This document shows positions 18,464 through 28,291 of a stretch of 64,000 nt of DNA, one piece after another (within the stretch, counting starts at the first letter, position 1; each line of letters starts with the position of its first letter). The DNA lies in the NCBI GenBank assembly GCA_002281735.1, contig NCGK01000004.1, forward strand, positions 1 to 64,000. Reading direction: 5' to 3'. This DNA comes from Gammaproteobacteria bacterium 28-57-27. Lineage in GTDB: Bacteria; Pseudomonadota; Gammaproteobacteria; Halothiobacillales; Halothiobacillaceae. The notes below the pieces were generated by a model that had not been told where the DNA came from, searched no databases, and saw only the letters and a list, made by a program, of their open reading frames with translations. A program made the translations under genes and the position numbers.

Positions 18464-18516
18464 TCATAAACATGGCTTGAGTTAGCGTTGCGTAACACGA
18501 GTCCCTAAGGGCAAAC

Positions 18517-18954
18517 ATGATGTTAACAACGCTTTACGAACATGATTTTTACGGTTGGGTGAACGAACAGGCACGTTTGCTTAAAACCCGGCAATTTCAA
18601 GACATCGACATCGAACACCTGATTGAAGAGATCGAAAGCATGGGCAAAAGCGAAAAACGCCAGCTCAAATCGCGCTTGCGCGTTTTGCTCATGCACCTGC
18701 TCAAATGGTCATTTCAACCCAGTTTGCGTTCGCATAGTTGGAAAATAACCATGCGTAACCAACGCCGCGACCTTGCCGAACACCTGCTGGAAAACCCCAG
18801 CCTGAAAAACGAGTTGGACAGTGTTTTAACTTCGGCCTACGCCGGGGCACTAGGCGATGCCGAAAGCGAAACCGGACTGAATGAATCGACCTTCCCAGCC
18901 GAATGCCCTTGGACGTTCAGCCAGATCATTGACCCCGGTTACCTGCCAGATTAA
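18517..18954 (+). CDS. DUF29 family protein
   Basis: A 145-residue DUF29 protein, a mostly helical family of unknown function common in cyanobacteria and proteobacteria. Family hallmarks are the start LYEHDFYGWVNEQARLLKTR, the DIEHLIEEIESMGKSEKRQL helix, LLMHLLKWSFQP, and the C-terminal FPAECPWTFSQIIDPGYLP. It converges on the ABC-F gene, and the two stops are 1 bp apart. It probably has its own promoter in the 53-bp gap after ppk2. Confidence 0.9.
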   Translation: MMLTTLYEHDFYGWVNEQARLLKTRQFQDIDIEHLIEEIESMGKSEKRQLKSRLRVLLMHLLKWSFQPSLRSHSWKITMRNQRRDLAEHLLENPSLKNELDSVLTSAYAGALGDAESETGLNESTFPAECPWTFSQIIDPGYLPD

Positions 18955-18955
18955 A

Positions 18956-20860
18956 TCAATCCCCCAGCTCATCCGCCAACAGCAACCACTTTTCCTCCAC
19001 CTCAGCCAAGGCCGAATCAACCTGCGTTTTCTGCGCCAGGGTCTGCATCAAGCGCGCCTTATGCGCCTCCTCGTAAATCTCCGCTTCACTCAAGGCTGCG
19101 CTCAACGCCGTCTGCTCTGCACTCAAACGCGCCACCTCTTTTTCCAACTTGGCCAAGGCCTGGCGCATCGGCTGCTGTTTTTTACGTAACTCGGCATCCA
19201 GCCGCCGCTTATCCTTGCGCGCCGCCGCACTGTTTTCCGCTTCGGCCTCATCACCCGTCGGCTGCTCACGAGCCTTATCCAGTGCCTCCTGCTCGGCCAA
19301 CCAACGCGGATAATCGTCCAAACTCTCCTCAAACTCGGTCACCTTGCCGCCGCGCACCATCCACAAACGATCCGTGGTGGCACGCAGCATGTAACGGTCA
19401 TGCGACACGATCACCATCGCGCCCTCAAAGTCCTGCAAAGCCAAAGCCAGCGCATCGCGCATTTCCAGATCCAGATGGTTGGTCGGTTCGTCCAATAGCA
19501 AAAGATTCGGCTTTTGATACACCAACAAGGCCAACACCAGGCGCGCTTTTTCCCCGCCCGAAAACGGCGTAATCGGCGCTAAAGCCATATCACCGACAAA
19601 GGCAAAACTGCCCAAATAATCGCGCAGCACCTGTTCGGCCACCTGGGGATGCGCATGGCGTAAATGTTCCAGCGCCGACCATTCCGGACGCAACTGTTCC
19701 ACCTGATGCTGGGCAAAATAGCCAATACGCAACTCTTGCGACGGCACGCGCTCACCCGCCAGCGGCGCAATATCGCCCGCCAACAACTTAATCAGCGTTG
19801 ATTTACCCGCCCCATTCACCCCCAGCAAACCAATCCGATCGCCCGGTGCCAACGACAATTTCACACCAGAAAAAATCGGTGTTTCGCCATAGCCCGCACT
19901 CACGTTATTCAGCTGCAACAGCGGATGCGGCAACTTGTCCGGCGTGCGCATCGAAAACGTGAACGGCGAATCCGCATTCACCGCCGCCACCAGCTCCATG
20001 CGTTCCAGCGCCTTCACCCGGCTTTGCGCCTGACGCGCTTTGCTGGCTTTGGCCTTGAAGCGCTCCACAAAACTCTTGATGTGTGCCACTTCGCGCTGCT
20101 GACGGAGATACGTTGCCTGCTGTCCAGCCAGACGCTCGGCGCGCAGGCGCTCAAACGCAGTGTAATTGCCACTGTAAAGATTCACCGCACCCTGCTCGAA
20201 ATGAATCACATGCGTACACACACCATCCAAAAAATCACGATCGTGCGAAATCAACAACAAACTGCCGCGATAGGATTTTAACCAACCTTCCAGCCAAACC
20301 ACCGCCTCCAAATCCAGGTGGTTGGTTGGCTCATCCAGCAGCAACAAATCCGAACGACACATCAACGCCCGCGCCAAATTCAGCCGCATCCGCCAGCCGC
20401 CGGAAAACGAAGCGACCGCACGGTGTTCCTGCCCAGGCAAGAAGCCCAGCCCATGCAGCAAACGCGCCGCTCGACTCGGCGCGTCGTAACCGCTAATGGC
20501 ATCAAACTGCCCATGCAGTTGCGCCAAACGCAAGCCATCATCGGCGGCCTCAGCCACTGCCAGCGCCGCCTGCACGGCACGCAGCTCTTCGTCACCATCC
20601 AATACATACTCCAAGGCCGGGCGCGGATCGGCCGGGGTTTCCTGCGCCACATGCGCCACCACCCACTCACGCGGAAAGCTCGCCTCGCCCGCATCCGCCC
20701 CCAGCTCGCCACGCAACAGCGCAAAAAAGCTCGACTTGCCGCAGCCATTCGCCCCGGTCACCCCCACGCGCTGACCGGGATAGACCTGAAAACTCGCCTC
20801 ACTAAACAACAACTTCGCCCCACGCCGCAGCGCAAGCCCAGACACCTGAAGCATAAACAT
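18956..20860 (-). CDS. ABC-F family ATPase, YheS type
   Basis: Cytosolic tandem ATP-binding protein of the ABC-F group, which acts on ribosomes. The 634-residue protein has two ATP domains, with Walker A GANGCGKSS and GVNGAGKST. Both domains have LLLLDEPTNHLDLE, with FSGGWRMRLNLA and FSGGEKARLVLA signatures. The interdomain linker with RFKAKASKARQAQSRVKALE and a C-terminal coiled coil (KDKRRLDAELRKKQQPMRQ onward) give the YheS layout and length. The frame opens at 20941, but the family N terminus begins MFMLQVSGLALRRG at 20860, after GGAATGGG. Confidence 0.9.
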   Translation of the reverse strand: MFMLQVSGLALRRGAKLLFSEASFQVYPGQRVGVTGANGCGKSSFFALLRGELGADAGEASFPREWVVAHVAQETPADPRPALEYVLDGDEELRAVQAALAVAEAADDGLRLAQLHGQFDAISGYDAPSRAARLLHGLGFLPGQEHRAVASFSGGWRMRLNLARALMCRSDLLLLDEPTNHLDLEAVVWLEGWLKSYRGSLLLISHDRDFLDGVCTHVIHFEQGAVNLYSGNYTAFERLRAERLAGQQATYLRQQREVAHIKSFVERFKAKASKARQAQSRVKALERMELVAAVNADSPFTFSMRTPDKLPHPLLQLNNVSAGYGETPIFSGVKLSLAPGDRIGLLGVNGAGKSTLIKLLAGDIAPLAGERVPSQELRIGYFAQHQVEQLRPEWSALEHLRHAHPQVAEQVLRDYLGSFAFVGDMALAPITPFSGGEKARLVLALLVYQKPNLLLLDEPTNHLDLEMRDALALALQDFEGAMVIVSHDRYMLRATTDRLWMVRGGKVTEFEESLDDYPRWLAEQEALDKAREQPTGDEAEAENSAAARKDKRRLDAELRKKQQPMRQALAKLEKEVARLSAEQTALSAALSEAEIYEEAHKARLMQTLAQKTQVDSALAEVEEKWLLLADELGD

Positions 20861-21004
20861 CCCATTCCACATAAAACTTGTGGCGCATAGTAAAACAACG
20901 CGAGGCATGCGACACGCTGCCCCAGACATTAAACCAGACATTAAAAATAAAGCGTCCGTTGATGAGCGCGTAGACGAGTGCTCTGAGCTTAAAGTTAAGC
21001 CCGT

Positions 21005-21036
21005 AAAAAAGCCTCCGCAGCCGGGAGGCTTTTTCC
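21005..21036 (-). terminator. Bidirectional terminator after the patatin gene
   Basis: The stem AAGCCTCC/GGAGGCTT is flanked by A5 on one side and T5 on the other. It would end the minus-strand transcript of the patatin-like gene. The rest of the 226-bp gap shows nothing recognisable. Confidence 0.8.
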
Positions 21037-21086
21037 AGACTTATTAGCTCACCTGGTTGTTATACAACCCGCTCGCTTAATAATTT

Positions 21087-22292
21087 TTATTTTGAACTTT
21101 GAACCAAACCTGGTGGAGCTTTCATCCAGTCATATCCTTTGATGGCTTGATCGTAGCCACGCTGATAAAGCGCTTTCATATAGGCTGAATTGAATACGCC
21201 AGCATCCGGGTGATTAAAGTCCGCCGGGATATACGCAAGATTGAAATCCAGACCGTCTTGCTGCGCGGTCACATAAAGACGATAAAGGTCACCGATACCT
21301 TGGTTATGAATTAAAGCACCCACCGCACGTCCACCAATATTGAAAAGACTACGTTGAGTTTCCGCCCACTCGGTGTCGATACGTTCGTTCATGATGATAT
21401 AAAGGTTGCGCTTACGCACAAACCCATTCGCTTTGGACATTTCGTTTAACTTGATTGAAGACGGATAGATAAAAACCTGCGCCATCGTGCCGCCATCCAC
21501 GTGCATTTCTTGGTAAGTTTTGCCATCCGCTTCAACCTCAATCATCACGGGTGGAAAAGCCACGGGAATTGATGCCGAGGCAAGCATGATGTTTTGAAAC
21601 AATTCCAAGGCTTTCGGATCCTGGCTGGAGGCGATTTTGGTCATATTCCACATGACGCCCTTGGTTGCATCAATATTGGTCGTACCGATTAGCAAAATCC
21701 GCCCTTTTTGGTATTCGGCAGCGACTTCATCGAGAAAAGCGCGCGTAATCTGCTTTCTGATAATCGCTCGCAGAGGCGTGGTATCCAAAACCGAATCCTC
21801 GGAAACAAGCGCCAAAATACCGCGAGCTTCAACCAGATCCTTACTTGATGTATTGGTATACATTTCCTTCAGCTCAGCATCATGCGCCGAACCCAAAAAA
21901 GCATACGGCGCAATTAAAGCCCCTGTACTGATGCCGGTCACAAGATCAAACGTGGGGCGCGTACCCGCTGCCGTCCAACCGTTGAGTAGCCCTGCGCTAT
22001 AAGCACCCTTGTCACCGCCACCGGAGAGCGCAAGAAAATTAGCCGGCGGCAGATTATCGAGCGACATGCCCTGCGATTTCAGATAGGCCTGTTTTTTGGG
22101 CAGCAAATCAAGCACATCAAGCCGCATCCGCTCAATGTCACGCGCATTACCGGCAATGTAGCGCACATCATTCAAACCCGGGACAAAGGCCTTGTGGGTT
22201 TCGGGTTCAGGAACCGCAGCCTGACGCGGCAAGGTTGAACAACCCGCCAAAACAATGAGGGTGAGAGATACCAGCAGGCTGCGATGAATCAT
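21087..22292 (-). CDS. Patatin-like phospholipase lipoprotein
   Basis: A predicted lipoprotein acyl hydrolase of 401 residues. The signal ends in the lipobox LAGCS near residue 18. The patatin fold shows the oxyanion loop GGGDKGAYSAG, the nucleophile motif GISTG and the catalytic Asp in DGG (HVDGGTMAQVF). All catalytic residues are present. Substrate is unknown; lipoprotein patatins may act on membrane lipids. It is a single gene, with its own terminator at 21005-21036, and is divergent from the OmpA-like lipoprotein gene. Confidence 0.9.
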   Translation of the reverse strand: MIHRSLLVSLTLIVLAGCSTLPRQAAVPEPETHKAFVPGLNDVRYIAGNARDIERMRLDVLDLLPKKQAYLKSQGMSLDNLPPANFLALSGGGDKGAYSAGLLNGWTAAGTRPTFDLVTGISTGALIAPYAFLGSAHDAELKEMYTNTSSKDLVEARGILALVSEDSVLDTTPLRAIIRKQITRAFLDEVAAEYQKGRILLIGTTNIDATKGVMWNMTKIASSQDPKALELFQNIMLASASIPVAFPPVMIEVEADGKTYQEMHVDGGTMAQVFIYPSSIKLNEMSKANGFVRKRNLYIIMNERIDTEWAETQRSLFNIGGRAVGALIHNQGIGDLYRLYVTAQQDGLDFNLAYIPADFNHPDAGVFNSAYMKALYQRGYDQAIKGYDWMKAPPGLVQSSK

Positions 22293-22506
22293 TGGATGAG
22301 ACTCCTTAAATTAGCTATAGAACGAACCGCATTTGGGTGATTTTACCCATGCAAAAAAGCACATCCACACGTTGACGATTTTACACAACGGAAGCCGTTT
22401 CATTCGCCTAAAAATCACATATCGAAGACATGGTTCCACATTTTTTCTTTATCAAGGGTTAGAATCAACGAGCCAGAAACCTCCAACTCTAATCCAAGGA
22501 GCATGT

Positions 22507-23163
22507 ATGAAATCGCACATTATCGCCCTGCCCATCCTCGTCGCCGCCCTGGCTCTCGGCGGCTGCGCCTCCACACAACAGACCATCCAGGACAACCCCA
22601 ATACCGCTGCCGGCGTAGGCATTGGTGCCGTGGGTGGTGCATTGATCGGCAGCGCCGTTGCCGGCAAAGGCCAGCGCACCGAGGCCGCTGTGATCGGTGC
22701 CGTCGTCGGCGGCTTGGCAGGTGGCATGATCGGCAACCGCATGGACGAACAGGAACGTGCCCTGCGTCAGCAAATGGCGAACACCAACGTCGATGTCGAG
22801 CGCCGTGGCGAGAATATCGTGCTGGTCTTTCCCGATAACATCACCTTCGCCACCGGCAGTTCGCAGATCAAGCCGGCGTTTATGCACGCACTGGATAGCG
22901 TTGCCCAATCCTTGCAGCAATATCCCGACACACATATTCAAATCGCCGGGTTTACCGACAATGTCGGCTCGCCCAGCAGCAACCAGCGCCTGTCCGAAGA
23001 TCGTGCCTTCCGCGTGCGCGACTACTTGAGCGATCGCGGCGTCGCGGTACAGCGCATGCAGGCCGTGGGTTATGGGCAAAGCCGCCCGGTGGCCAGCAAT
23101 GCCAATGCGGATGGACGTGCACAAAACCGTCGCGTTGAGATTACGGTTATTCCTAATAAATAA
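22507..23163 (+). CDS. OmpA-family lipoprotein (glycine-zipper plus OmpA domain)
   Basis: An outer-membrane lipoprotein of 218 residues. The lipobox is LGGCAS. A glycine-zipper stretch follows (GVGIGAVGGALIGSAVAGKG, then VIGAVVGGLAGGMIGNRMDEQE). Next is an OmpA_C peptidoglycan-binding domain with the TFATGSSQIKP start, IQIAGFTDNVGS, and the NQRLSEDRAFRVRDYL and NRRVEITVIP motifs. It resembles YiaD-type proteins. The ATG at 22507 has AAGGAGC just upstream; the longer open frame is non-coding. A terminator follows at 23187. Confidence 0.92.
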   Translation: MKSHIIALPILVAALALGGCASTQQTIQDNPNTAAGVGIGAVGGALIGSAVAGKGQRTEAAVIGAVVGGLAGGMIGNRMDEQERALRQQMANTNVDVERRGENIVLVFPDNITFATGSSQIKPAFMHALDSVAQSLQQYPDTHIQIAGFTDNVGSPSSNQRLSEDRAFRVRDYLSDRGVAVQRMQAVGYGQSRPVASNANADGRAQNRRVEITVIPNK

Positions 23164-23186
23164 ACGTTCTGTTTGAAAATGCGACC

Positions 23187-23210
23187 AACCCGCCAGCGTG
23201 CGGGTTTTTT
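23187..23210 (+). terminator. Rho-independent terminator
   Basis: The stem AACCCGC/GCGGGTT is followed by T6, downstream of the OmpA-like lipoprotein gene. Confidence 0.8.
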
Positions 23211-23218
23211 ATTGCCCG

Positions 23219-23893
23219 CTAAATCACCCCGCGCTCGGCCAACGACACCGGCTCACCATCACCCACCACAAAATGATCGAGCAAACGCACCTCCAGCAAG
23301 GCCAAAGCCTCGCGCAAGCGTTTGGTGAGCTGCACGTCGGCGCTACTCGGTTCGGCCACGCCCGAAGGATGGTTATGCGCCACAATCAAGGCCGCCGCAT
23401 TGTGCTGCATGGCGCGACGCACAACTTCACGCGGGTGCACCGTGGCTTCGGCCAGCGTACCCAAAAACATCTCCTCCGCCGCCAGCAGGCGGTGGCGATT
23501 ATCCAGAAACAGCACCAGAAACACCTCACGCGGCGCATCGCGCAGGCGGGCGCTCAGATAAGCGCGCACTGTATCGGGCGAGCTGAAGGCATCGCCACGT
23601 TCCAGACTTTCGCGCATGTGACGGCGCGCCATTTCCAGCACCGCTTGCAACTGGGCGAATTTGGCATCGCCCAAGCCTAGCCCGCTGCAAAATTCACTGC
23701 GCGAGGCTTTCATCAAGGCACGCAGGCCGCCGAAGGTGGTCAGTAATTCACGCGCCAAATCCACGGCAGACTTCCCCGTCACCCCAGTGCGGAGAAAGAT
23801 AGCGAGCAACTCGGCATCGGATAGCGTGCTTGCGCCATGTTTTAACAATTTTTCACGCGGACGCTCATCTTCCGGCCAGTCGGTAATTGCCAT
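23219..23893 (-). CDS. radC: RadC/YicR-family JAB domain protein
   Basis: A RadC-family protein of 224 residues. Its N-terminal helix-hairpin-helix-like part ([26 protein letters not shown]) is followed by the JAB metalloprotease-like domain with the metal motif [15 protein letters not shown] and an upstream glutamate (AEEMFLGTL). The historical link to DNA repair is doubtful and its true role is unknown. It lies convergent to the OmpA-like gene and divergent from the TA-coaBC-dut operon. The radC-coaBC-dut neighbourhood is usual in gammaproteobacteria. Confidence 0.93.
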   Translation of the reverse strand: MAITDWPEDERPREKLLKHGASTLSDAELLAIFLRTGVTGKSAVDLARELLTTFGGLRALMKASRSEFCSGLGLGDAKFAQLQAVLEMARRHMRESLERGDAFSSPDTVRAYLSARLRDAPREVFLVLFLDNRHRLLAAEEMFLGTLAEATVHPREVVRRAMQHNAAALIVAHNHPSGVAEPSSADVQLTKRLREALALLEVRLLDHFVVGDGEPVSLAERGVI

Positions 23894-23983
23894 ATAGCTC
23901 GCTCTTTTCGCACCTGATAGCTGACGAGTGTAGCCATGACCCGCTAAACTGCGCGCATGGGTTTAATTTTGAGACCAACATCC

Positions 23984-24250
23984 ATGAACACGTCCATTGT
24001 GAACATCACCGACGAAGCCTTGCATTTGCCTGTTGAAGCGCGGATTGCCTTGGCGGATAAATTACTGGAAAGCCTGAAACCCTCTCTGCAACAGAACACG
24101 AACGACGAATATGAAACTGTATTTCGTCATCGCGTTTTTGCTGGCATTGCCTCGGCGGAGGTGGGGAGAGTTGTCGCTGCTGAAGACGTTGAGCACGAGT
24201 TTGCACAGCGTCGCGCAGAAACCATGCGCCGTTTGACATCCAATCAATGA
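23984..24250 (+). CDS. Addiction-module antitoxin (PF09720-like)
   Basis: An 88-residue putative antitoxin of the addiction-module component family. The key family pattern is ALHLPVEARIALADKLLESL near the N terminus (residues 12-31). The rest is a charged helical tail (EDVEHEFAQRRAETMRRLTSN) that would bind the toxin. It overlaps the ParE-like toxin gene by 4 bp, the standard order antitoxin then toxin. The frame opens at 23957; I prefer the ATG at 23984 because it begins the conserved part more closely. Confidence 0.82.
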   Translation: MNTSIVNITDEALHLPVEARIALADKLLESLKPSLQQNTNDEYETVFRHRVFAGIASAEVGRVVAAEDVEHEFAQRRAETMRRLTSNQ

Positions 24251-24522
24251 AGCTTGTCTGGACGCAGGAGGCGCTGGAAGATCGGCGCATTGTCTACAGT
24301 TATATCGAAGCCGAAAATCCGCGCGCTGCAATCAGCATCGACGAATTGTTTGCAGAAAAGGCAAATTTATTACGTCAACATCCGCACCTTGGACGAACCG
24401 GACGCATCGAAAACACCCGCGAGTTCGTTGTCCACAACAATTATTTGTTGGTTTACAACATCAAAAATGATGTGGTATGTACCTTGCGTTTAATGCACGC
24501 AGCACGCCAGTTTCACGCATGA
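24247..24522 (+). CDS. ParE/RelE-superfamily toxin
   Basis: A 91-residue RelE/ParE-fold toxin. Family features are the start KLVWTQEALEDRRIVYSYIE, the PHLGRTGRIENTREFVVHNNY core with its arginine-rich turn, LLVYNIKNDVV, and a C-terminal LRLMHAARQF. It would inhibit gyrase (ParE) or translation (RelE); the sequence fits the ParE subgroup better. Its stop TGA overlaps the ATG of coaBC (ATGA), so an essential coenzyme A gene is translated directly behind the toxin, an odd arrangement. Confidence 0.85.
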   Translation: MKLVWTQEALEDRRIVYSYIEAENPRAAISIDELFAEKANLLRQHPHLGRTGRIENTREFVVHNNYLLVYNIKNDVVCTLRLMHAARQFHA

Positions 24523-25733
24523 ATTTGCAGCACAAAAACATCCTTCTCGGCATCTCCGGTGGCATCGCCTCCTACAAAGCCTGTGAACTGGTGCGTCGCC
24601 TGCGTGACGCAGGCGCAGAAGTGCGCGTCGTGATGACCGACAATGCCACACGCTTTATTACTCCGCTGACCTTGCAAGCGCTGTCTGGCCATCCGGTGCG
24701 CGTGTCGTTATGGGATGAAAACCACGAAGCCGCCATGGGGCATATCGAACTGGCACGCTGGGCGGATGCCATCCTGATCGCTCCGGCCAGCGCCGATGTG
24801 ATGGCGCGCCTGGCGGCGGGTATGGCGGATGACTTGCTTACCACGCTGTGTTTGGCCTCTGAAGCCCCAATGCTGCTCGCCCCGGCCATGAACCGCATCA
24901 TGTGGGCGCACCCGGCTACGCAAGCCAATGCGCAAACGTTGCACCAACGCGGAGCCAGCATTCTTGGCCCAGCCGCAGGCTCGCAAGCATGCGGTGAAAC
25001 TGGCGAAGGACGCATGTTGGAAGCCGTAGATCTAGTCAAACAACTCGCCGATGTTTTAGCGTGTAGGGTGGATAAGCGCAGCGCATCCACCCTACACGGC
25101 AAGCGTGTGGTTATTACCGCCGGAGCGACCCGCGAAGCCATTGATCCTGTACGCTTTATTTCCAATCGCAGCTCCGGGCGCATGGGGTATGCCGTGGCCG
25201 AGGCTGCGCGGGATGCGGGTGCCGAAGTTGTTTTGATCAGCGGTGTCACCCATTTACCCACCCCACCCGGCATCCGCCGTATCGACGTGGAAACCGCCTT
25301 ACAGATGCGCACAGCCGTACTTCAAGCCATGCCCTGCGACATTTTTATCGCCACGGCCGCCGTGGCCGATTACCGCCCCGCCGACCCTGCCACGCAGAAA
25401 ATCAAAAAACACGCCGACACGCTGAGCATTGAGCTTATTAAAAATCCCGACATCCTCAGTGAAGTCGCCGCCCTTGAGCGGCGACCCTTCAGCGTCGGCT
25501 TTGCCGCCGAAACCGAGCATCTGCTCGAACACGCGCGCGACAAATTGCAACGCAAAAACCTTGATCTGATTGCCGCCAACCGTGTCGGCGAAGGTTTGGC
25601 GTTTGACCAATTGGACAACGCCTTGAGCGTGCTGTGGGCTGACGGGCAGATCGAATTGGCGCACACCGATAAATCCACCCTCGCCCGCCAACTGATCCAA
25701 ATCATTACCGAAAGACTCGAGTCGCATGCATAA
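24519..25733 (+). CDS. coaBC: Bifunctional CoaBC: phosphopantothenoylcysteine decarboxylase/synthetase
   Basis: Makes 4'-phosphopantetheine from 4'-phosphopantothenate and cysteine in coenzyme A synthesis. The FMN-dependent CoaC half is residues 1 to about 180, with [18 protein letters not shown], the substrate loop [16 protein letters not shown] and the cysteine motif [11 protein letters not shown]. The CoaB half starts at about 195 ([20 protein letters not shown]). Between the halves, codons for about 12 residues ([12 protein letters not shown]) come from a 37-bp palindromic repeat inserted in frame at 25061-25097. The total of 404 residues is normal. It is coupled to the upstream toxin gene and overlaps dut. 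Confidence 0.95.
   Translation: MNLQHKNILLGISGGIASYKACELVRRLRDAGAEVRVVMTDNATRFITPLTLQALSGHPVRVSLWDENHEAAMGHIELARWADAILIAPASADVMARLAAGMADDLLTTLCLASEAPMLLAPAMNRIMWAHPATQANAQTLHQRGASILGPAAGSQACGETGEGRMLEAVDLVKQLADVLACRVDKRSASTLHGKRVVITAGATREAIDPVRFISNRSSGRMGYAVAEAARDAGAEVVLISGVTHLPTPPGIRRIDVETALQMRTAVLQAMPCDIFIATAAVADYRPADPATQKIKKHADTLSIELIKNPDILSEVAALERRPFSVGFAAETEHLLEHARDKLQRKNLDLIAANRVGEGLAFDQLDNALSVLWADGQIELAHTDKSTLARQLIQIITERLESHA
25061..25097. repeat. Palindromic insert inside coaBC
   Basis: Arms GTGTAGGGTGGAT and ATCCACCCTACAC (13 bp, perfect) lie around AAGCGCAGCGC. The outer bases equal the palindrome at 99-164. It falls in the linker between the two enzyme domains and adds no stop codon. 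Confidence 0.8.
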
Positions 25734-26181
25734 CATCCAACTTAAAATTCTCGACCCGCGCATCGGCCAAGGCATTCCCTTGCCCGAATACGCCACCCAA
25801 GGCTCAGCGGGACTTGATCTGCGCGCCTGTATGGATGCTGCCATCACGCTCGAACCCAGCCAAACCACGCTGATTCCCACCGGGATTGCCATTCATATCG
25901 GCGACCCAAGCCTTGCCGCCGTGATCCTGCCGCGCTCCGGGCTCGGCCACAAACACGGCATTGTGCTCGGTAACCTAGTCGGACTGATCGACTCGGATTA
26001 CCAGGGTCAGCTTTTCGTCTCGGTGTGGAATCGCGGCCACGCGCCCTTTACCATCGATATCGGCGAGCGCATGGCGCAACTGGTATTTGTACCCGTGGTG
26101 CAGGCACATTTCGAGGTGGTGGAGGAATTCCACGCTAGCGACCGAGGCACCGGCGGTTTTGGCTCCACCGGACGCACCTGA
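25726..26181 (+). CDS. dut: dUTP diphosphatase
   Basis: Homotrimeric dUTPase hydrolysing dUTP to dUMP. The 151-residue protein has all five motifs in order: [32 protein letters not shown] (with the catalytic aspartate), [11 protein letters not shown] and the C-terminal arm [11 protein letters not shown]. It overlaps the end of coaBC by 8 bp, the usual coaBC-dut pair. Confidence 0.97.
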   Translation: MHNIQLKILDPRIGQGIPLPEYATQGSAGLDLRACMDAAITLEPSQTTLIPTGIAIHIGDPSLAAVILPRSGLGHKHGIVLGNLVGLIDSDYQGQLFVSVWNRGHAPFTIDIGERMAQLVFVPVVQAHFEVVEEFHASDRGTGGFGSTGRT

Positions 26182-26210
26182 TTTTCAACACGATTCAACG
26201 CACGCTTTAA

Positions 26211-27116
<906 letters not shown>

Positions 27117-27135
27117 TCTGCGGATTAATCAGCGG

Positions 27136-27837
27136 TTATTTTTTGGGCGCCACGCCGTTTGCATACTCGGATGACAAAGGCGAGGGGCTTAGGAGCAAGA
27201 ATGTATCCGTGACTGGCACCATGGGTGCCATTTTGGGATATAAGCCTTCGTGGCGCGCCTTGGCAATACGCCACAATGCCGTAATTCGATCAAAGTGCGT
27301 GTTAACTGTCTCTTTTTCGGCATCCACCCTCTGCATAGCCACTTCCTCCACCGCGAGTTTTTTCTTCAGTTCTACCAGTTCTTTGCTTTGCGGCTTGCCT
27401 TGCGCGGCTTGCTCAAGCAAAAACTCAATGCGCGCGCGCAGGCTACTGGCATTCATTTCGTGAATCCTGCGTTTACCTTCCGTGGTTTGCAGCATGGATT
27501 CCCGCGCAGATTTAATAGCGTCTTCGCTACCATAAAGCTGCAACAACAGTTCTTCACGCCGCACCCGCTCATCGGCAACGCGCTGGGCGGCTTCTTGCAC
27601 TGCACGTTGGCGCTCCTGCTCGGCACGCGCCTCCGCGCTGGGTTCAGGTGCTACCTCGCCTTTTTCGCGTCCTAGGCTATCCAACACGCCATAGCCTTTT
27701 TTGGCCTGCGAAGCTGGAACCTTATCGGTATAAGTCACCCGCCCGTGCTCATCGACTATGCGGTAGAGTTCAGCTGCGCTCAGGCAGGGAGCAAAGATTA
27801 AGACGAGCACACATGCTGCATAAAAACGCACGCTCAC
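27136..27837 (-). CDS. DUF4124 domain secreted protein with coiled coil
   Basis: A predicted periplasmic protein of about 233 residues. After a signal peptide (VRFYAACVLVLIFAPCLSA) comes a DUF4124 segment (ELYRIVDEHGRVTYTDKVP). A long charged coiled coil follows (from about residue 50 to 180, rich in Glu, Arg, Gln), then a tail of about 40 residues. Function unknown; DUF4124 proteins are common in the gammaproteobacterial envelope. The frame is open to 27990, but that part lacks a plausible start; I chose the GTG at 27837 (27831 is equally possible). It converges on argB. Confidence 0.75.
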   Translation of the reverse strand: MSVRFYAACVLVLIFAPCLSAAELYRIVDEHGRVTYTDKVPASQAKKGYGVLDSLGREKGEVAPEPSAEARAEQERQRAVQEAAQRVADERVRREELLLQLYGSEDAIKSARESMLQTTEGKRRIHEMNASSLRARIEFLLEQAAQGKPQSKELVELKKKLAVEEVAMQRVDAEKETVNTHFDRITALWRIAKARHEGLYPKMAPMVPVTDTFLLLSPSPLSSEYANGVAPKK

Positions 27838-28200
27838 ACCCCAACCCCATGCCCTCCAACTGCATTCACGCAAGCACTGCACTCGTGTTCTCCATTCAAA
27901 ATTGTGCCTGCGTTCAGAATAGCCGATAAGGCATCTCAATGAATACCGGCAGGCACTTGAAGTGAAAATATGAAGATCACCATTCAGCACACTCGCTTGC
28001 CGAAAGCAAAGTTTTATGCACAGAAGAACATTCTTTCATCTAACTCATTGATTTGACTTGGATACATTAAAAAATACGCGAAATAAACACGTAACCTATT
28101 GATTTATTTAAACTTAAAAATTATGGCTAAATTGTGACCAGCACGTTTCAAACCCCAATCGGATGCGGGATTGGCACGCTGCATGACAATGCACTCACAG

Positions 28201-28227
28201 TTTTATCCACAGAATCTGGGGATAAAA
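28201..28227. promoter_or_regulatory. Inverted repeat containing a consensus DnaA box
   Basis: TTTTATCC and GGATAAAA are separated by 11 bp. The left arm extends to TTATCCACA (28203-28211), the strict DnaA-box consensus. It lies in a 454-bp AT-richer gap (27838-28291) that otherwise holds no gene. There is one box only, so an origin is not supported; it could be a regulatory site or a hairpin. Confidence 0.35.
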
Positions 28228-28291
28228 GCCATCCTCATGATTGAACAATGACTTAGGTTCTGTTCATGCGACTTCAGCTTCAATGCAGCCG

